A DNA stretch of 64,000 bases, taken from JAVBJN01 sp031546985 (GTDB lineage Bacteria > Bacteroidota > Bacteroidia > Chitinophagales > Chitinophagaceae). The stretch covers positions 27,563 through 91,562 of the forward strand of contig JAVBJN010000003.1 of NCBI GenBank assembly GCA_031546985.1, in the 5' to 3' direction. The notes beneath the pieces are model-generated. The model was given only the letters and a program-made list of their open reading frames with translations, searched no databases and was not told the origin of the DNA. Each line of letters starts with the position of its first letter. Position 1 is the stretch's first letter. Of this stretch, positions 25,285 to 31,967 are shown piece by piece. The position numbers were made by a program, and so were the translations under genes.

Positions 25285-26604
25285 ATGGGCTACATAAAAG
25301 AGAAATTCGAGGCCAAAGCCGCAGCGCTGGCCACGGATATCAAGCAAATTATTCAGGAACACGGCGATAAAAAAGTGGGAGAGGTTACTCTGGCACAAGT
25401 TTATCAGGGTATGAGAGGTATTACCGGGCTGGTATACGAGACCTCTTTGCTGGATGCTAATGAAGGTATCCGTTTCCGTGGTTATTCCATTCCGGACCTT
25501 ATTGCTCAATTGCCAAAAGCCGAAGGCGGTTCTCAACCACTGCCAGAAGGTTTGTTTCACCTGATGTTGCTGGGCGAATTGCCAGAGCAGTCCGATGTAG
25601 AACATCTGTCTGCCGTATGGGCACGCCGCTCACATGTACCTAATCACGTGTTTGACACCATTGAGGCCCTGCCCGTGGAAACACACCCTATGACTCAGTT
25701 CAGCATTGCTATTATGGCACTGCAAACCGAGAGCAAATTCGCAAAAGCATACGGAGAAGGTATTAGTAAGAAAGTGTACTGGGATTACATGTACGAAGAT
25801 AGCATGACCCTCATTGCACGCCTGCCACGCATTGCAGCTTACATCTACCGCCGTAAATATAAAGATGGCAAACACATTCAGCCTAACGGTATGCTGGATT
25901 GGGCTGGTAACTTTGCAGAAATGCTGGGTTATTCCGATGAGAGCTTCAAAGAGCTGCTGCGTTTGTACATGACCATCCACGCCGACCACGAAGGTGGTAA
26001 CGTGAGCGCCCACAGCGTTAAGCTGGTAGGTTCTGCCCTGAGCGATGCTTACCTGTCATTCGCTGCTGGTATGAACGGTCTGGCTGGCCCGCTGCACGGT
26101 CTGGCTAACCAGGAAGTGATTAAATGGATTCGCGAAATGAACGAGGAACTGGGTACCGAAAACCCATCCAAAGAGCAAATCGCAGATTACGTTCAGCGCA
26201 CCCTCACACAAGGTAAAGTAGTACCAGGTTACGGCCACGCAGTATTGCGTAAAACCGATCCACGCTTTACCGCTCAGATGGAATTTGCTAAAAAGCACTG
26301 CCCGGATGATGCGATGGTACAAACCGTTTGGAACGTTTACGACGTAGTACCAGCTATCCTGGAATCTACCGGTAAAATCAAAAACCCTTGGCCTAACGTA
26401 GACGCGCACTCTGGTGCACTGTTGATTCACTACGGTATGGTTGAAGAAGATTTCTACACTGTACTGTTCGGCGTGAGCCGCGCTCTGGGTGTACTGGCCA
26501 GCTTGTGCTGGGATCGTGCCCTGGGAATGCCAATCGAGCGTCCGAAATCTGTAAGCACCCGCATCGTTAAAATGTGGCTGAAAGGTGAAGTAGACAAAAT
26601 CTAA
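25285..26604 (+). CDS. gltA: Citrate synthase, mitochondrial-like type
   Basis: A 439-residue citrate synthase, which condenses acetyl-CoA and oxaloacetate at the entry of the TCA cycle. The catalytic residues are present as H271 (PLHGLANQEV), H318 (PGYGHAVLRKTDPR) and D373 (NVDAHSGALL), close to pig mitochondrial H274, H320 and D375. The blocks HADHEGGNVSAHSVKLVGS and AAGMNGLAGPLHGLANQEV are strikingly like the mitochondrial enzyme rather than the usual hexameric bacterial GltA. Codons such as CTG, GGT and CGT are favoured, in keeping with strong expression. A textbook terminator follows and a candidate promoter precedes it. Confidence 0.96.
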   Translation: MGYIKEKFEAKAAALATDIKQIIQEHGDKKVGEVTLAQVYQGMRGITGLVYETSLLDANEGIRFRGYSIPDLIAQLPKAEGGSQPLPEGLFHLMLLGELPEQSDVEHLSAVWARRSHVPNHVFDTIEALPVETHPMTQFSIAIMALQTESKFAKAYGEGISKKVYWDYMYEDSMTLIARLPRIAAYIYRRKYKDGKHIQPNGMLDWAGNFAEMLGYSDESFKELLRLYMTIHADHEGGNVSAHSVKLVGSALSDAYLSFAAGMNGLAGPLHGLANQEVIKWIREMNEELGTENPSKEQIADYVQRTLTQGKVVPGYGHAVLRKTDPRFTAQMEFAKKHCPDDAMVQTVWNVYDVVPAILESTGKIKNPWPNVDAHSGALLIHYGMVEEDFYTVLFGVSRALGVLASLCWDRALGMPIERPKSVSTRIVKMWLKGEVDKI

Positions 26605-26625
26605 TCTGCAACATCAGATCATATG

Positions 26626-26655
26626 AAAAGCCGCCTCATTCGTGAGGCGGCTTTT
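26626..26655 (+). terminator. Rho-independent terminator of gltA
   Basis: AAAAGCCGCCTCA pairs perfectly with TGAGGCGGCTTTT around a TTCG loop and is followed by CTTTT. It begins 21 bases after the gltA stop. On the minus strand it supplies the last codons of the nucleotidyltransferase remnant. Confidence 0.92.
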
Positions 26656-26758
26656 CTTTTAAGGCTTTTATCTTTTCTAATTCCACCATGATGTACCGCA
26701 CCTTATGCAAATGCAGCAATTTCCATAAGGCAAGAATTTCTTCATCAAAAACATCCAT
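26636..26758 (-). pseudogene. Truncated nucleotidyltransferase remnant
   Basis: A 40-residue open frame starting MDVFDEEILALWKLLHLHKV, then RYIMVELEKIK. This looks like the first 25 or so residues of a Bacteroidota nucleotidyltransferase (pattern: FDEEI...LHKHxVRYIMVGG), in which a GG-containing active-site motif should follow. Here the frame instead changes at VEL and runs through the gltA terminator, so the catalytic part is missing. It starts 5 bases after the end of the small broken gene upstream, as in a two-gene module. The family assignment rests on a short stretch and is tentative. Confidence 0.5.
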
Positions 26759-26763
26759 CGTAC

Positions 26764-26976
26764 TTACTCAGAAGATTTAGTGTTGTTGCCATAAGGCACT
26801 TGCGGTTCAGCAGCAAGCCTTGCGGTTTCTATCGTTTGTGAGATTTTGATCAGTTTCATCAAAAAATAAAAAGCCGCGGTAGGCGTACGGTTTATGGCTT
26901 CCCAAAGCCTGCGCTCTTAGATTACCTCAGGAGGGCCGTACCCTGATAATTTTTGATATGATTTATCTGTATTCAC
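26764..26976 (-). pseudogene. Small broken gene, partner of the nucleotidyltransferase remnant
   Basis: Reading from a GTG at 26976 gives a frame of 70 codons, broken by an in-frame TAA at 26917-26919 (codon 20). The part before the stop reads VNTDKSYQKLSGYGPPEVI; the part after reads ERRLWEAINRTPTAAFYFLM and continues KLIKISQTIETARLAAEPQ to the stop at 26764. The second part looks like coding sequence, with a plausible helical make-up. I do not recognise the family; a small protein encoded directly before a nucleotidyltransferase is plausible. A GTG start and a single stop could also mean an alternative start inside (ATG giving MKLIKIS). Confidence 0.45.
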
Positions 26977-27018
26977 GACTGTGCTTTACAAAAAATGGCC
27001 GGGCTAATCAGGTTGTAC

Positions 27019-27564
27019 CTAATCCTTACTGCTCCCTTTAAACTGGTGGTGGGTTTCTTTAAACAGCACATTAAAGGTGGTTAAAGAGCCGTACACACCG
27101 CTTACATATTGTTGCAGGTCTACTTTTTCTTCGTCGGTCAATACCTTGTGCGCATTGATTTTTTGTTCAATCAGGCGCATGCGGTCGCGCACCATTACAA
27201 TTTTATGAAAAAAGGTTTCGATGGGTACTTCTTTGGGTTGCATACCCTCTTCGCCCGGTTTGAGTATAAGCGTACCATTGTTCCATTTATTGGCCATAGG
27301 CACGAGTTGCATTTCGTTTAAGCGGCGGTCCAGAATGTTTTCCAATGCCATTTCAATATCTGCGATCGATATGGCACCATTGCTGGCAGCGCCTTCGGTA
27401 GCTTCCAGCACTTCGAGTCCTGCAAAATCCTTGTTGATATTTTTAGCAGCCTGCTGGCTTTTGAACCAAACGGTATAAAATTCCGAAGCCACATCTACCA
27501 CCACGCCTTTGCCAAAATGAGGATGTGCAACCCTTGAACCAATGCCTAATGCTATATTTTCCAT
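27019..27564 (-). CDS. Conserved hypothetical protein with a UvrD-tail-like N-terminus
   Basis: A 181-residue cytosolic protein. Its first 55 residues (GSRVAHPHFGKGVVVDV...) follow the pattern of the small Tudor-like beta-barrel found at the C-terminus of UvrD/PcrA helicases and in RapA/CarD-type proteins, which contact RNA polymerase or DNA. The rest is helical with VRDRMRLIEQKINAHKVL (about residues 124-141). I recognise it only as a protein conserved in Bacteroidota; no function is known. It lies downstream of the CHAD gene on the same strand, separated by 55 bases. Confidence 0.65.
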   Translation of the reverse strand: MENIALGIGSRVAHPHFGKGVVVDVASEFYTVWFKSQQAAKNINKDFAGLEVLEATEGAASNGAISIADIEMALENILDRRLNEMQLVPMANKWNNGTLILKPGEEGMQPKEVPIETFFHKIVMVRDRMRLIEQKINAHKVLTDEEKVDLQQYVSGVYGSLTTFNVLFKETHHQFKGSSKD

Positions 27565-27619
27565 TGCTGTTTTGTTTAAAAACCGAATATACTAAGCAAT
27601 GTTAAATATTAGGCAACGC

Positions 27620-28402
27620 TTACAAAATCCGGTGGCGGGCAAGGTCTTGCTGCAGGTTTTGTAATAACCGCTTCTGGCTGGCATCCAGCTTTTGTAAAGC
27701 CTCTTGCTGCCAGAGCAGGCTGGGGGTGTGTTTGAATTTTATGTGGGCGATCTGTTGGCGCATCACCACTTCATCATGCCAGTCGCCAATGCGGGTAGCG
27801 ATCTGTTCCAGTTTTTTCCAGGGTATGATATTGCTGAACCGTTGCGGAGCCAGCGCTTTAAGGTGCAAAAGCGCTTTTACCTGCTTGCGGGTATCGTGCA
27901 GCTGATCTACCTGCTCTGGCTGGTGCAAGCCCAAAACAACCCGGTGCAGCAGGTGCCGGAAAAAGTTTTTCTTCTGGTTTTGTTTGAAATGCGCAGCGTA
28001 GTGCTGTGTTTTTTTCCATGCCTGCCGGAGTTGTATTAGCGCTTTTTTGCTGTAGGTGTCCAGGGCGCTATTGGCACGCTTGAGTTGTTGTTGCAGGTGT
28101 TTGGTAGTATGGGCGGGCGCATTGGGCATTTTTTGGAGCATGAGTTGCAACTCCCGTACTGCAGCGGCTTTGTCGAATAATTTTTGGGCAGGTGCCGTAA
28201 GTTTCCTACGGTTGGGCAGGTCGTAAACCTTTTCCATAAACAGGTAAATGGCTTTCATTTTTTTTATCTCCACCCGTAAATGGTGTACCCATTCTTCGTA
28301 TTCATGAAGCTGTTGCGCCCTTGCCGGATGCTCCAGCAGCAGAAAAAGTTGCCCGTAATGGAGGTGAAGTTGTTGTATGGTCCGTTGCCCTTTCATATTC
28401 AT
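27620..28402 (-). CDS. CHAD domain protein
   Basis: A 260-residue, strongly basic helical protein with the CHAD pattern: two half-domains each carrying conserved histidines and basic residues (HHLRVEIKKMKAIYLFME at about residues 39-56, and LHDTRKQVKALLHLKAL at about 165-181). CHAD domains bind polyphosphate. No CYTH triphosphatase domain is fused or adjacent. The start is placed at MNMKGQRTIQ; the much longer open frame upstream runs antisense to the deoxyhypusine synthase gene and is not coding. Histidines and glutamines are abundant (HLQQQLKRANSA). Confidence 0.8.
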   Translation of the reverse strand: MNMKGQRTIQQLHLHYGQLFLLLEHPARAQQLHEYEEWVHHLRVEIKKMKAIYLFMEKVYDLPNRRKLTAPAQKLFDKAAAVRELQLMLQKMPNAPAHTTKHLQQQLKRANSALDTYSKKALIQLRQAWKKTQHYAAHFKQNQKKNFFRHLLHRVVLGLHQPEQVDQLHDTRKQVKALLHLKALAPQRFSNIIPWKKLEQIATRIGDWHDEVVMRQQIAHIKFKHTPSLLWQQEALQKLDASQKRLLQNLQQDLARHRIL

Positions 28403-28480
28403 TAAGTTACGAAAAATGAGCGGGCTTTGAATAATCGGCTGGTTTACCGAAATCGGGTAGTCTCCAATCCTTAATTCTCC

Positions 28481-28488
28481 TATCTTTG
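28481..28488 (+). promoter_or_regulatory. Candidate -7 box of the deoxyhypusine synthase-like gene
   Basis: TATCTTTG is a perfect match to TAnnTTTG and lies 25 bases before the ATG at 28514. No good TTG is found at the -33 position. Confidence 0.4.
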
Positions 28489-28513
28489 CAGCGCAATTCA
28501 AAAAATACGGAAT

Positions 28514-29488
28514 ATGAATAAAGGTCCTGTTTCTCACTTTATTGAACATCATTACCGCCACTTCAACGCTGCTGCGCTGATGGATGCGGCTAAAGGATAC
28601 GAAGCCCACCTGAACGAAGGTGGTAAAATGCTGATCTCTCTGGCAGGTGCCATGAGTACCGCCGAACTGGGTATTTCGCTGGCCGAAATGATCCGTCAGG
28701 ATAAAGTGGCGATCATCTCCTGCACTGGTGCCAACCTGGAAGAGGATATTATGAACCTGGTAGCCCACAGCCACTACAAACGTGTGCCCAACTACCGTGA
28801 TCTGAGCCCACAGGAAGAGTGGGACCTGCTCGAAAATCACTACAACCGTGTTACCGACACCTGCATTCCTGAAGAAGAGGCCTTCCGCCGCCTTCAGAAA
28901 CACATTCATAAAGTATGGAAAGATGCCGACGATAAAGGCGAGCGTTATTTCCCGCACGAATACATGTATAAAATGCTGCTGAGCGGTGAGCTGGAGCAGT
29001 ACTATGAAATAGATCCTAAAAACAGCTGGATGCTGGCTGCTGCCGAAAAAAATATTCCTATCGTAGTACCAGGATGGGAAGACAGCACCATGGGCAACAT
29101 CTTTGCTTCTTATTGCATTAAAGGCGAAATGAAAGCCGTTACCATGAAAAGTGGTATCGAATACATGATGTGGCTTACCGAATGGTACCGTGGCAACTCT
29201 GCCGGTAAAGGCGTAGGTTTCTTCCAGATCGGTGGCGGTATCGCCGGTGATTTCCCGATTTGTGTAGTGCCTATGATGTACCAGGATCTGGAGTGGCATG
29301 ATGTGCCTTTCTGGAGTTATTTCTGCCAGATTTCTGATTCTACCACATCTTACGGTTCTTATTCAGGAGCCGTGCCCAACGAAAAAATTACCTGGGGTAA
29401 ACTGGATATTCACACACCTAAATACATTGTAGAGTCAGATGCGACCATCGTAGCGCCGCTGATCTTTGCCTGGATTCTGGGTTGGTAA
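28514..29488 (+). CDS. Deoxyhypusine synthase family protein
   Basis: A 324-residue Rossmann-like NAD-dependent enzyme of the deoxyhypusine synthase (DHS) family. The catalytic lysine is present as K296 in ITWGKLD, equivalent to human DHS Lys329. GKMLISLAGAMSTAELG (about residues 37-53), CTGANLEEDI and GVGFFQIGGGIAGDFP (about 234-249) are further family marks. Bacteria lack eIF5A, so it probably transfers an aminobutyl group from a polyamine to another amine, as in bacterial homospermidine or spermidine-forming homologues. The exact substrate cannot be read from the sequence. Codon use is optimised and a terminator follows. Confidence 0.9.
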   Translation: MNKGPVSHFIEHHYRHFNAAALMDAAKGYEAHLNEGGKMLISLAGAMSTAELGISLAEMIRQDKVAIISCTGANLEEDIMNLVAHSHYKRVPNYRDLSPQEEWDLLENHYNRVTDTCIPEEEAFRRLQKHIHKVWKDADDKGERYFPHEYMYKMLLSGELEQYYEIDPKNSWMLAAAEKNIPIVVPGWEDSTMGNIFASYCIKGEMKAVTMKSGIEYMMWLTEWYRGNSAGKGVGFFQIGGGIAGDFPICVVPMMYQDLEWHDVPFWSYFCQISDSTTSYGSYSGAVPNEKITWGKLDIHTPKYIVESDATIVAPLIFAWILGW

Positions 29489-29513
29489 GCTCCAATTGCC
29501 GGTAAAATATACC

Positions 29514-29544
29514 AACCGCTTCCTGCAAGGGAGGCGGTTTTTTG
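29514..29544 (+). terminator. Terminator after the deoxyhypusine synthase-like gene
   Basis: AACCGCTTCC pairs with GGGAGGCGGTT (one G-U and one extra G), followed by TTTTTTG. It begins 25 bases after the stop. Confidence 0.75.
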
Positions 29545-29549
29545 TTTCC

Positions 29550-29740
29550 GGGCTTCGACAAGCTCAGCCACCGGCGGAAACCTGCCAGGTGCGCAGCTCC
29601 TGGCAGGTTTGGAGAGCGGGAAGCGCACAATGTGGTCCTCGAGAGTGCTGTCCCATCCCAATAAACTAGAATGTAAGGCGTAATAATAGATGTCGGGTGG
29701 CAGAGTCCCGGATGAGGCGGGACAGGCCTTGTCGAAGCCC
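29550..29740. mobile_element. MITE-like block with terminal inverted repeats
   Basis: GGGCTTCGACAAG (29550-29562) and its exact inverse CTTGTCGAAGCCC (29728-29740) bound 191 bases with no gene. Inside lie the second copy of the dispersed palindrome (29578-29610) and another hairpin, GTCCCG/CGGGAC (29705-29723). No target-site duplication is obvious. Short frames here translate to phrases like RQAQPPAE and AELVEAR, familiar products of misread repeats, and are not genes. A non-autonomous element or compound repeat is the inference. Confidence 0.45.
29578..29610. repeat. Dispersed palindromic repeat, copy 2 (inverted)
   Basis: AAACCTGCCAGG and CCTGGCAGGTTT form perfect 12-base arms around TGCGCAGCT, which is the reverse complement of the loop of copy 1 at 75-115. 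The two copies share the core and loop and differ in the outer arm bases. Confidence 0.75.
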
Positions 29741-29774
29741 CCAACAAATCTTTCCCTGTTTGCCGAATTGCTAT

Positions 29775-29782
29775 TATTTTTG
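29775..29782 (+). promoter_or_regulatory. Candidate -7 box of recG
   Basis: TATTTTTG fits TAnnTTTG and ends 10 bases before the recG ATG at 29793, which would give a very short leader. No -33 TTG is seen at the standard distance. Confidence 0.3.
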
Positions 29783-29792
29783 GTAATTGTAA

Positions 29793-31889
29793 ATGGTCGA
29801 TCTCTTAACTCCCATAGAATACCTTAAAGGCGTAGGCCCGCAACGGGGCGAACTGCTTCGTAACGAGCTGGGTATGCATACGTTCAGCGATCTGCTGGAG
29901 TATTACCCGTTCCGGTACGAAGACCGCAGCAAGCTGGTTACGGTACGGGAGCTTACGCCCCAGCAGGAGTATGTACAGTTGAAGGGATACATACGCGAGC
30001 CACAGCTGATAGGCGATGGCAAAGCCCGCCGCCTGGTGGCCGAGTTCAGGGATGCTACCGGCAGTGTAGAGCTGCTTTGGTTTCAGGGTGCCAACTGGGT
30101 AAGGAAAGTGATTAAAGCCGATACCGAATTCCTGGTGTATGGCAAGCTGGCCTATTTTAATGGCATCCCCAATATTTCGCATCCCGAACTGGAGCTTTTT
30201 GAACCGGAGGCCTTGCAGGAAAAACTGAAACTGCAACCCGTATACTCTACCAGTGAGAAGCTTAAAGCCAAAGGACTGAGTTCCAAATCCATCGCCAAGA
30301 TCACGAAGAACCTGGTAGATATGCTGGAGGCCCGCGACCTGCCAGAGAACCTGCCGGTTTGGGTGCGCGACAAGTATAAACTGCCGCTACGTTACGAAAC
30401 TTTAAAATACATACACCATCCTGCCAATGAATTGCAGGCGCAGCAGGCCAAACGCCGGCTCAAGTTCGAAGAGCTGTTTATAGCCCAGCTCCGCATTTGC
30501 AAGCTTAAAGTACGGCACCATAAATCAAGAGGTTGGGTTTTTGACCGGGTGGGCGATTGGTTCAATGGTTTTTACAAGCAACACCTGCCGTTTGAACTCA
30601 CCAATGCGCAGAAAAGAGTGATTCGCGAGATCCGTACCGATCTGCGAAGCGGTCACCAGATGAACCGCCTGGTGCAGGGCGATGTAGGTAGTGGCAAAAC
30701 CATGGTGGCGCTGCTGTCTATGCTCATGGCGCTCGATAATGGCTTTCAGGCCTGCCTTATGGCGCCTACCGAGATATTGGCGCAGCAGCACTATGCAGGC
30801 ATACGTCAGTTGCTGGAGCCGATGGGTATTCCCGTAGGCATACTTACCGGAACGGTAAAAGGTGCTGCCCGCAAGCAATTGCTGCGCTCACTGGCCGATG
30901 GTACGGTGCCCATTGTAATTGGTACCCATGCCTTGCTGGAAGATACCGTAGTGTTTCAAAACCTGGGCCTGGCGGTGATAGATGAGCAACACCGTTTTGG
31001 GGTAGCCCAGCGTGCGCAGATGTGGAAGAAAAACCGCATTCCGCCACATGTGTTGGTGATGACGGCCACGCCTATTCCCCGTACTCTGGCGATGACGGTA
31101 TACGGCGATCTGGATGTGAGCGTGATCGACGAACTACCGCCGGGCAGGCAACCTATCCAAACCATGCACCGGAGCGAAATGTACCGGGCACGGGTGATGG
31201 ATTTTGTACGTACCGAAATAGCCAAAGGAAGGCAGATATACATCGTATATCCGCTCATTGATGAGTCGGAGAAAATGGATTACGAAAGCCTTTATGAAGG
31301 ATATGAGCAGGTAAAAAGCTGGTTTCCGGAGCCGGATTACCGCATTTGTATTGTGCATGGCAAACAGGATGCTACCGAGCGGGAGCAGAATATGGATCGT
31401 TTTGTGCGCGGCCTGGCCCAGATACTCGTAGCAACTACGGTAATCGAAGTGGGCGTAAATGTGCCCAATGCTTCGGTGATGGTGATAGAAAGCTCCGAAA
31501 GATTTGGCTTGTCGCAACTGCACCAGCTGCGTGGCCGTGTGGGCAGGGGGGCAGAGCAGTCTTATTGTGTGTTGCTTACCGGCAACAAAATAGGCAACGA
31601 AAGCCGCGAGCGCATTCAAACCATGGTGGCCACCAACGATGGTTTTATCATTGCCGAAAAAGACCTGCAAATGCGTGGCCCCGGCGATATGGAAGGCACC
31701 CGCCAAAGCGGGGTAATGAATCTTAAAATGGCCGATATTGTAAACGATTATCCCATCCTGGAAGCCGCCAGAGATACGGCTATGGAGCTGCTGGAGCGGG
31801 ATATGGAACTGGAGCTACCCGAGCATGCCTGCCTCAAAACTTTCCTGTCGTACCAGCACCATAAAAACCACTGGAGTAAAATATCCTGA
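29793..31889 (+). CDS. recG: ATP-dependent DNA helicase RecG
   Basis: A 698-residue superfamily 2 helicase that remodels stalled replication forks and Holliday junctions. The N-terminal wedge (OB-fold) domain starts LLTPIEYLKGVGPQRGELL; the motor carries Walker A GDVGSGKT (about residues 296-303), DEQH (397-400, motif II), TATPIPRTLAMTVYGDLDVS (motif III region), and GLSQLHQLRGRVGRG followed by the RecG-specific C-terminal region (DLQMRGPGDMEGTRQSG). The length is normal. It is a single-gene unit with a hairpin terminator shared with the convergent M43 protease gene. Confidence 0.97.
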   Translation: MVDLLTPIEYLKGVGPQRGELLRNELGMHTFSDLLEYYPFRYEDRSKLVTVRELTPQQEYVQLKGYIREPQLIGDGKARRLVAEFRDATGSVELLWFQGANWVRKVIKADTEFLVYGKLAYFNGIPNISHPELELFEPEALQEKLKLQPVYSTSEKLKAKGLSSKSIAKITKNLVDMLEARDLPENLPVWVRDKYKLPLRYETLKYIHHPANELQAQQAKRRLKFEELFIAQLRICKLKVRHHKSRGWVFDRVGDWFNGFYKQHLPFELTNAQKRVIREIRTDLRSGHQMNRLVQGDVGSGKTMVALLSMLMALDNGFQACLMAPTEILAQQHYAGIRQLLEPMGIPVGILTGTVKGAARKQLLRSLADGTVPIVIGTHALLEDTVVFQNLGLAVIDEQHRFGVAQRAQMWKKNRIPPHVLVMTATPIPRTLAMTVYGDLDVSVIDELPPGRQPIQTMHRSEMYRARVMDFVRTEIAKGRQIYIVYPLIDESEKMDYESLYEGYEQVKSWFPEPDYRICIVHGKQDATEREQNMDRFVRGLAQILVATTVIEVGVNVPNASVMVIESSERFGLSQLHQLRGRVGRGAEQSYCVLLTGNKIGNESRERIQTMVATNDGFIIAEKDLQMRGPGDMEGTRQSGVMNLKMADIVNDYPILEAARDTAMELLERDMELELPEHACLKTFLSYQHHKNHWSKIS

Positions 31890-31914
31890 TCTGCGGTATC
31901 GTACCGTAATAAAA

Positions 31915-31947
31915 AAGTCCTCTCCCGCATAATGCAGAAGAGGACTT
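31915..31947. terminator. Bidirectional terminator between recG and the M43 protease gene
   Basis: AAGTCCTCT (31915-31923) pairs with AGAGGACTT (31939-31947); A- and T-rich runs lie on both outer sides (AAAAAA before, CGTTTTT after), so it can act in both directions. Confidence 0.8.
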
Positions 31948-31967
31948 CGTTTTTATATCGCAATTAC

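Noticed and set aside
27620..29299. A 559-residue open frame on the minus strand
   Set aside because: Only its last 260 residues are a real CHAD gene. The upstream 300 residues lie antisense to the deoxyhypusine synthase-like gene and have no family character.
29410..29747. Short frames with RQAQPPAE and AELVEAR phrases
   Set aside because: These are translations of the GGGCTTCGACAAG repeat and its inverse, not proteins.
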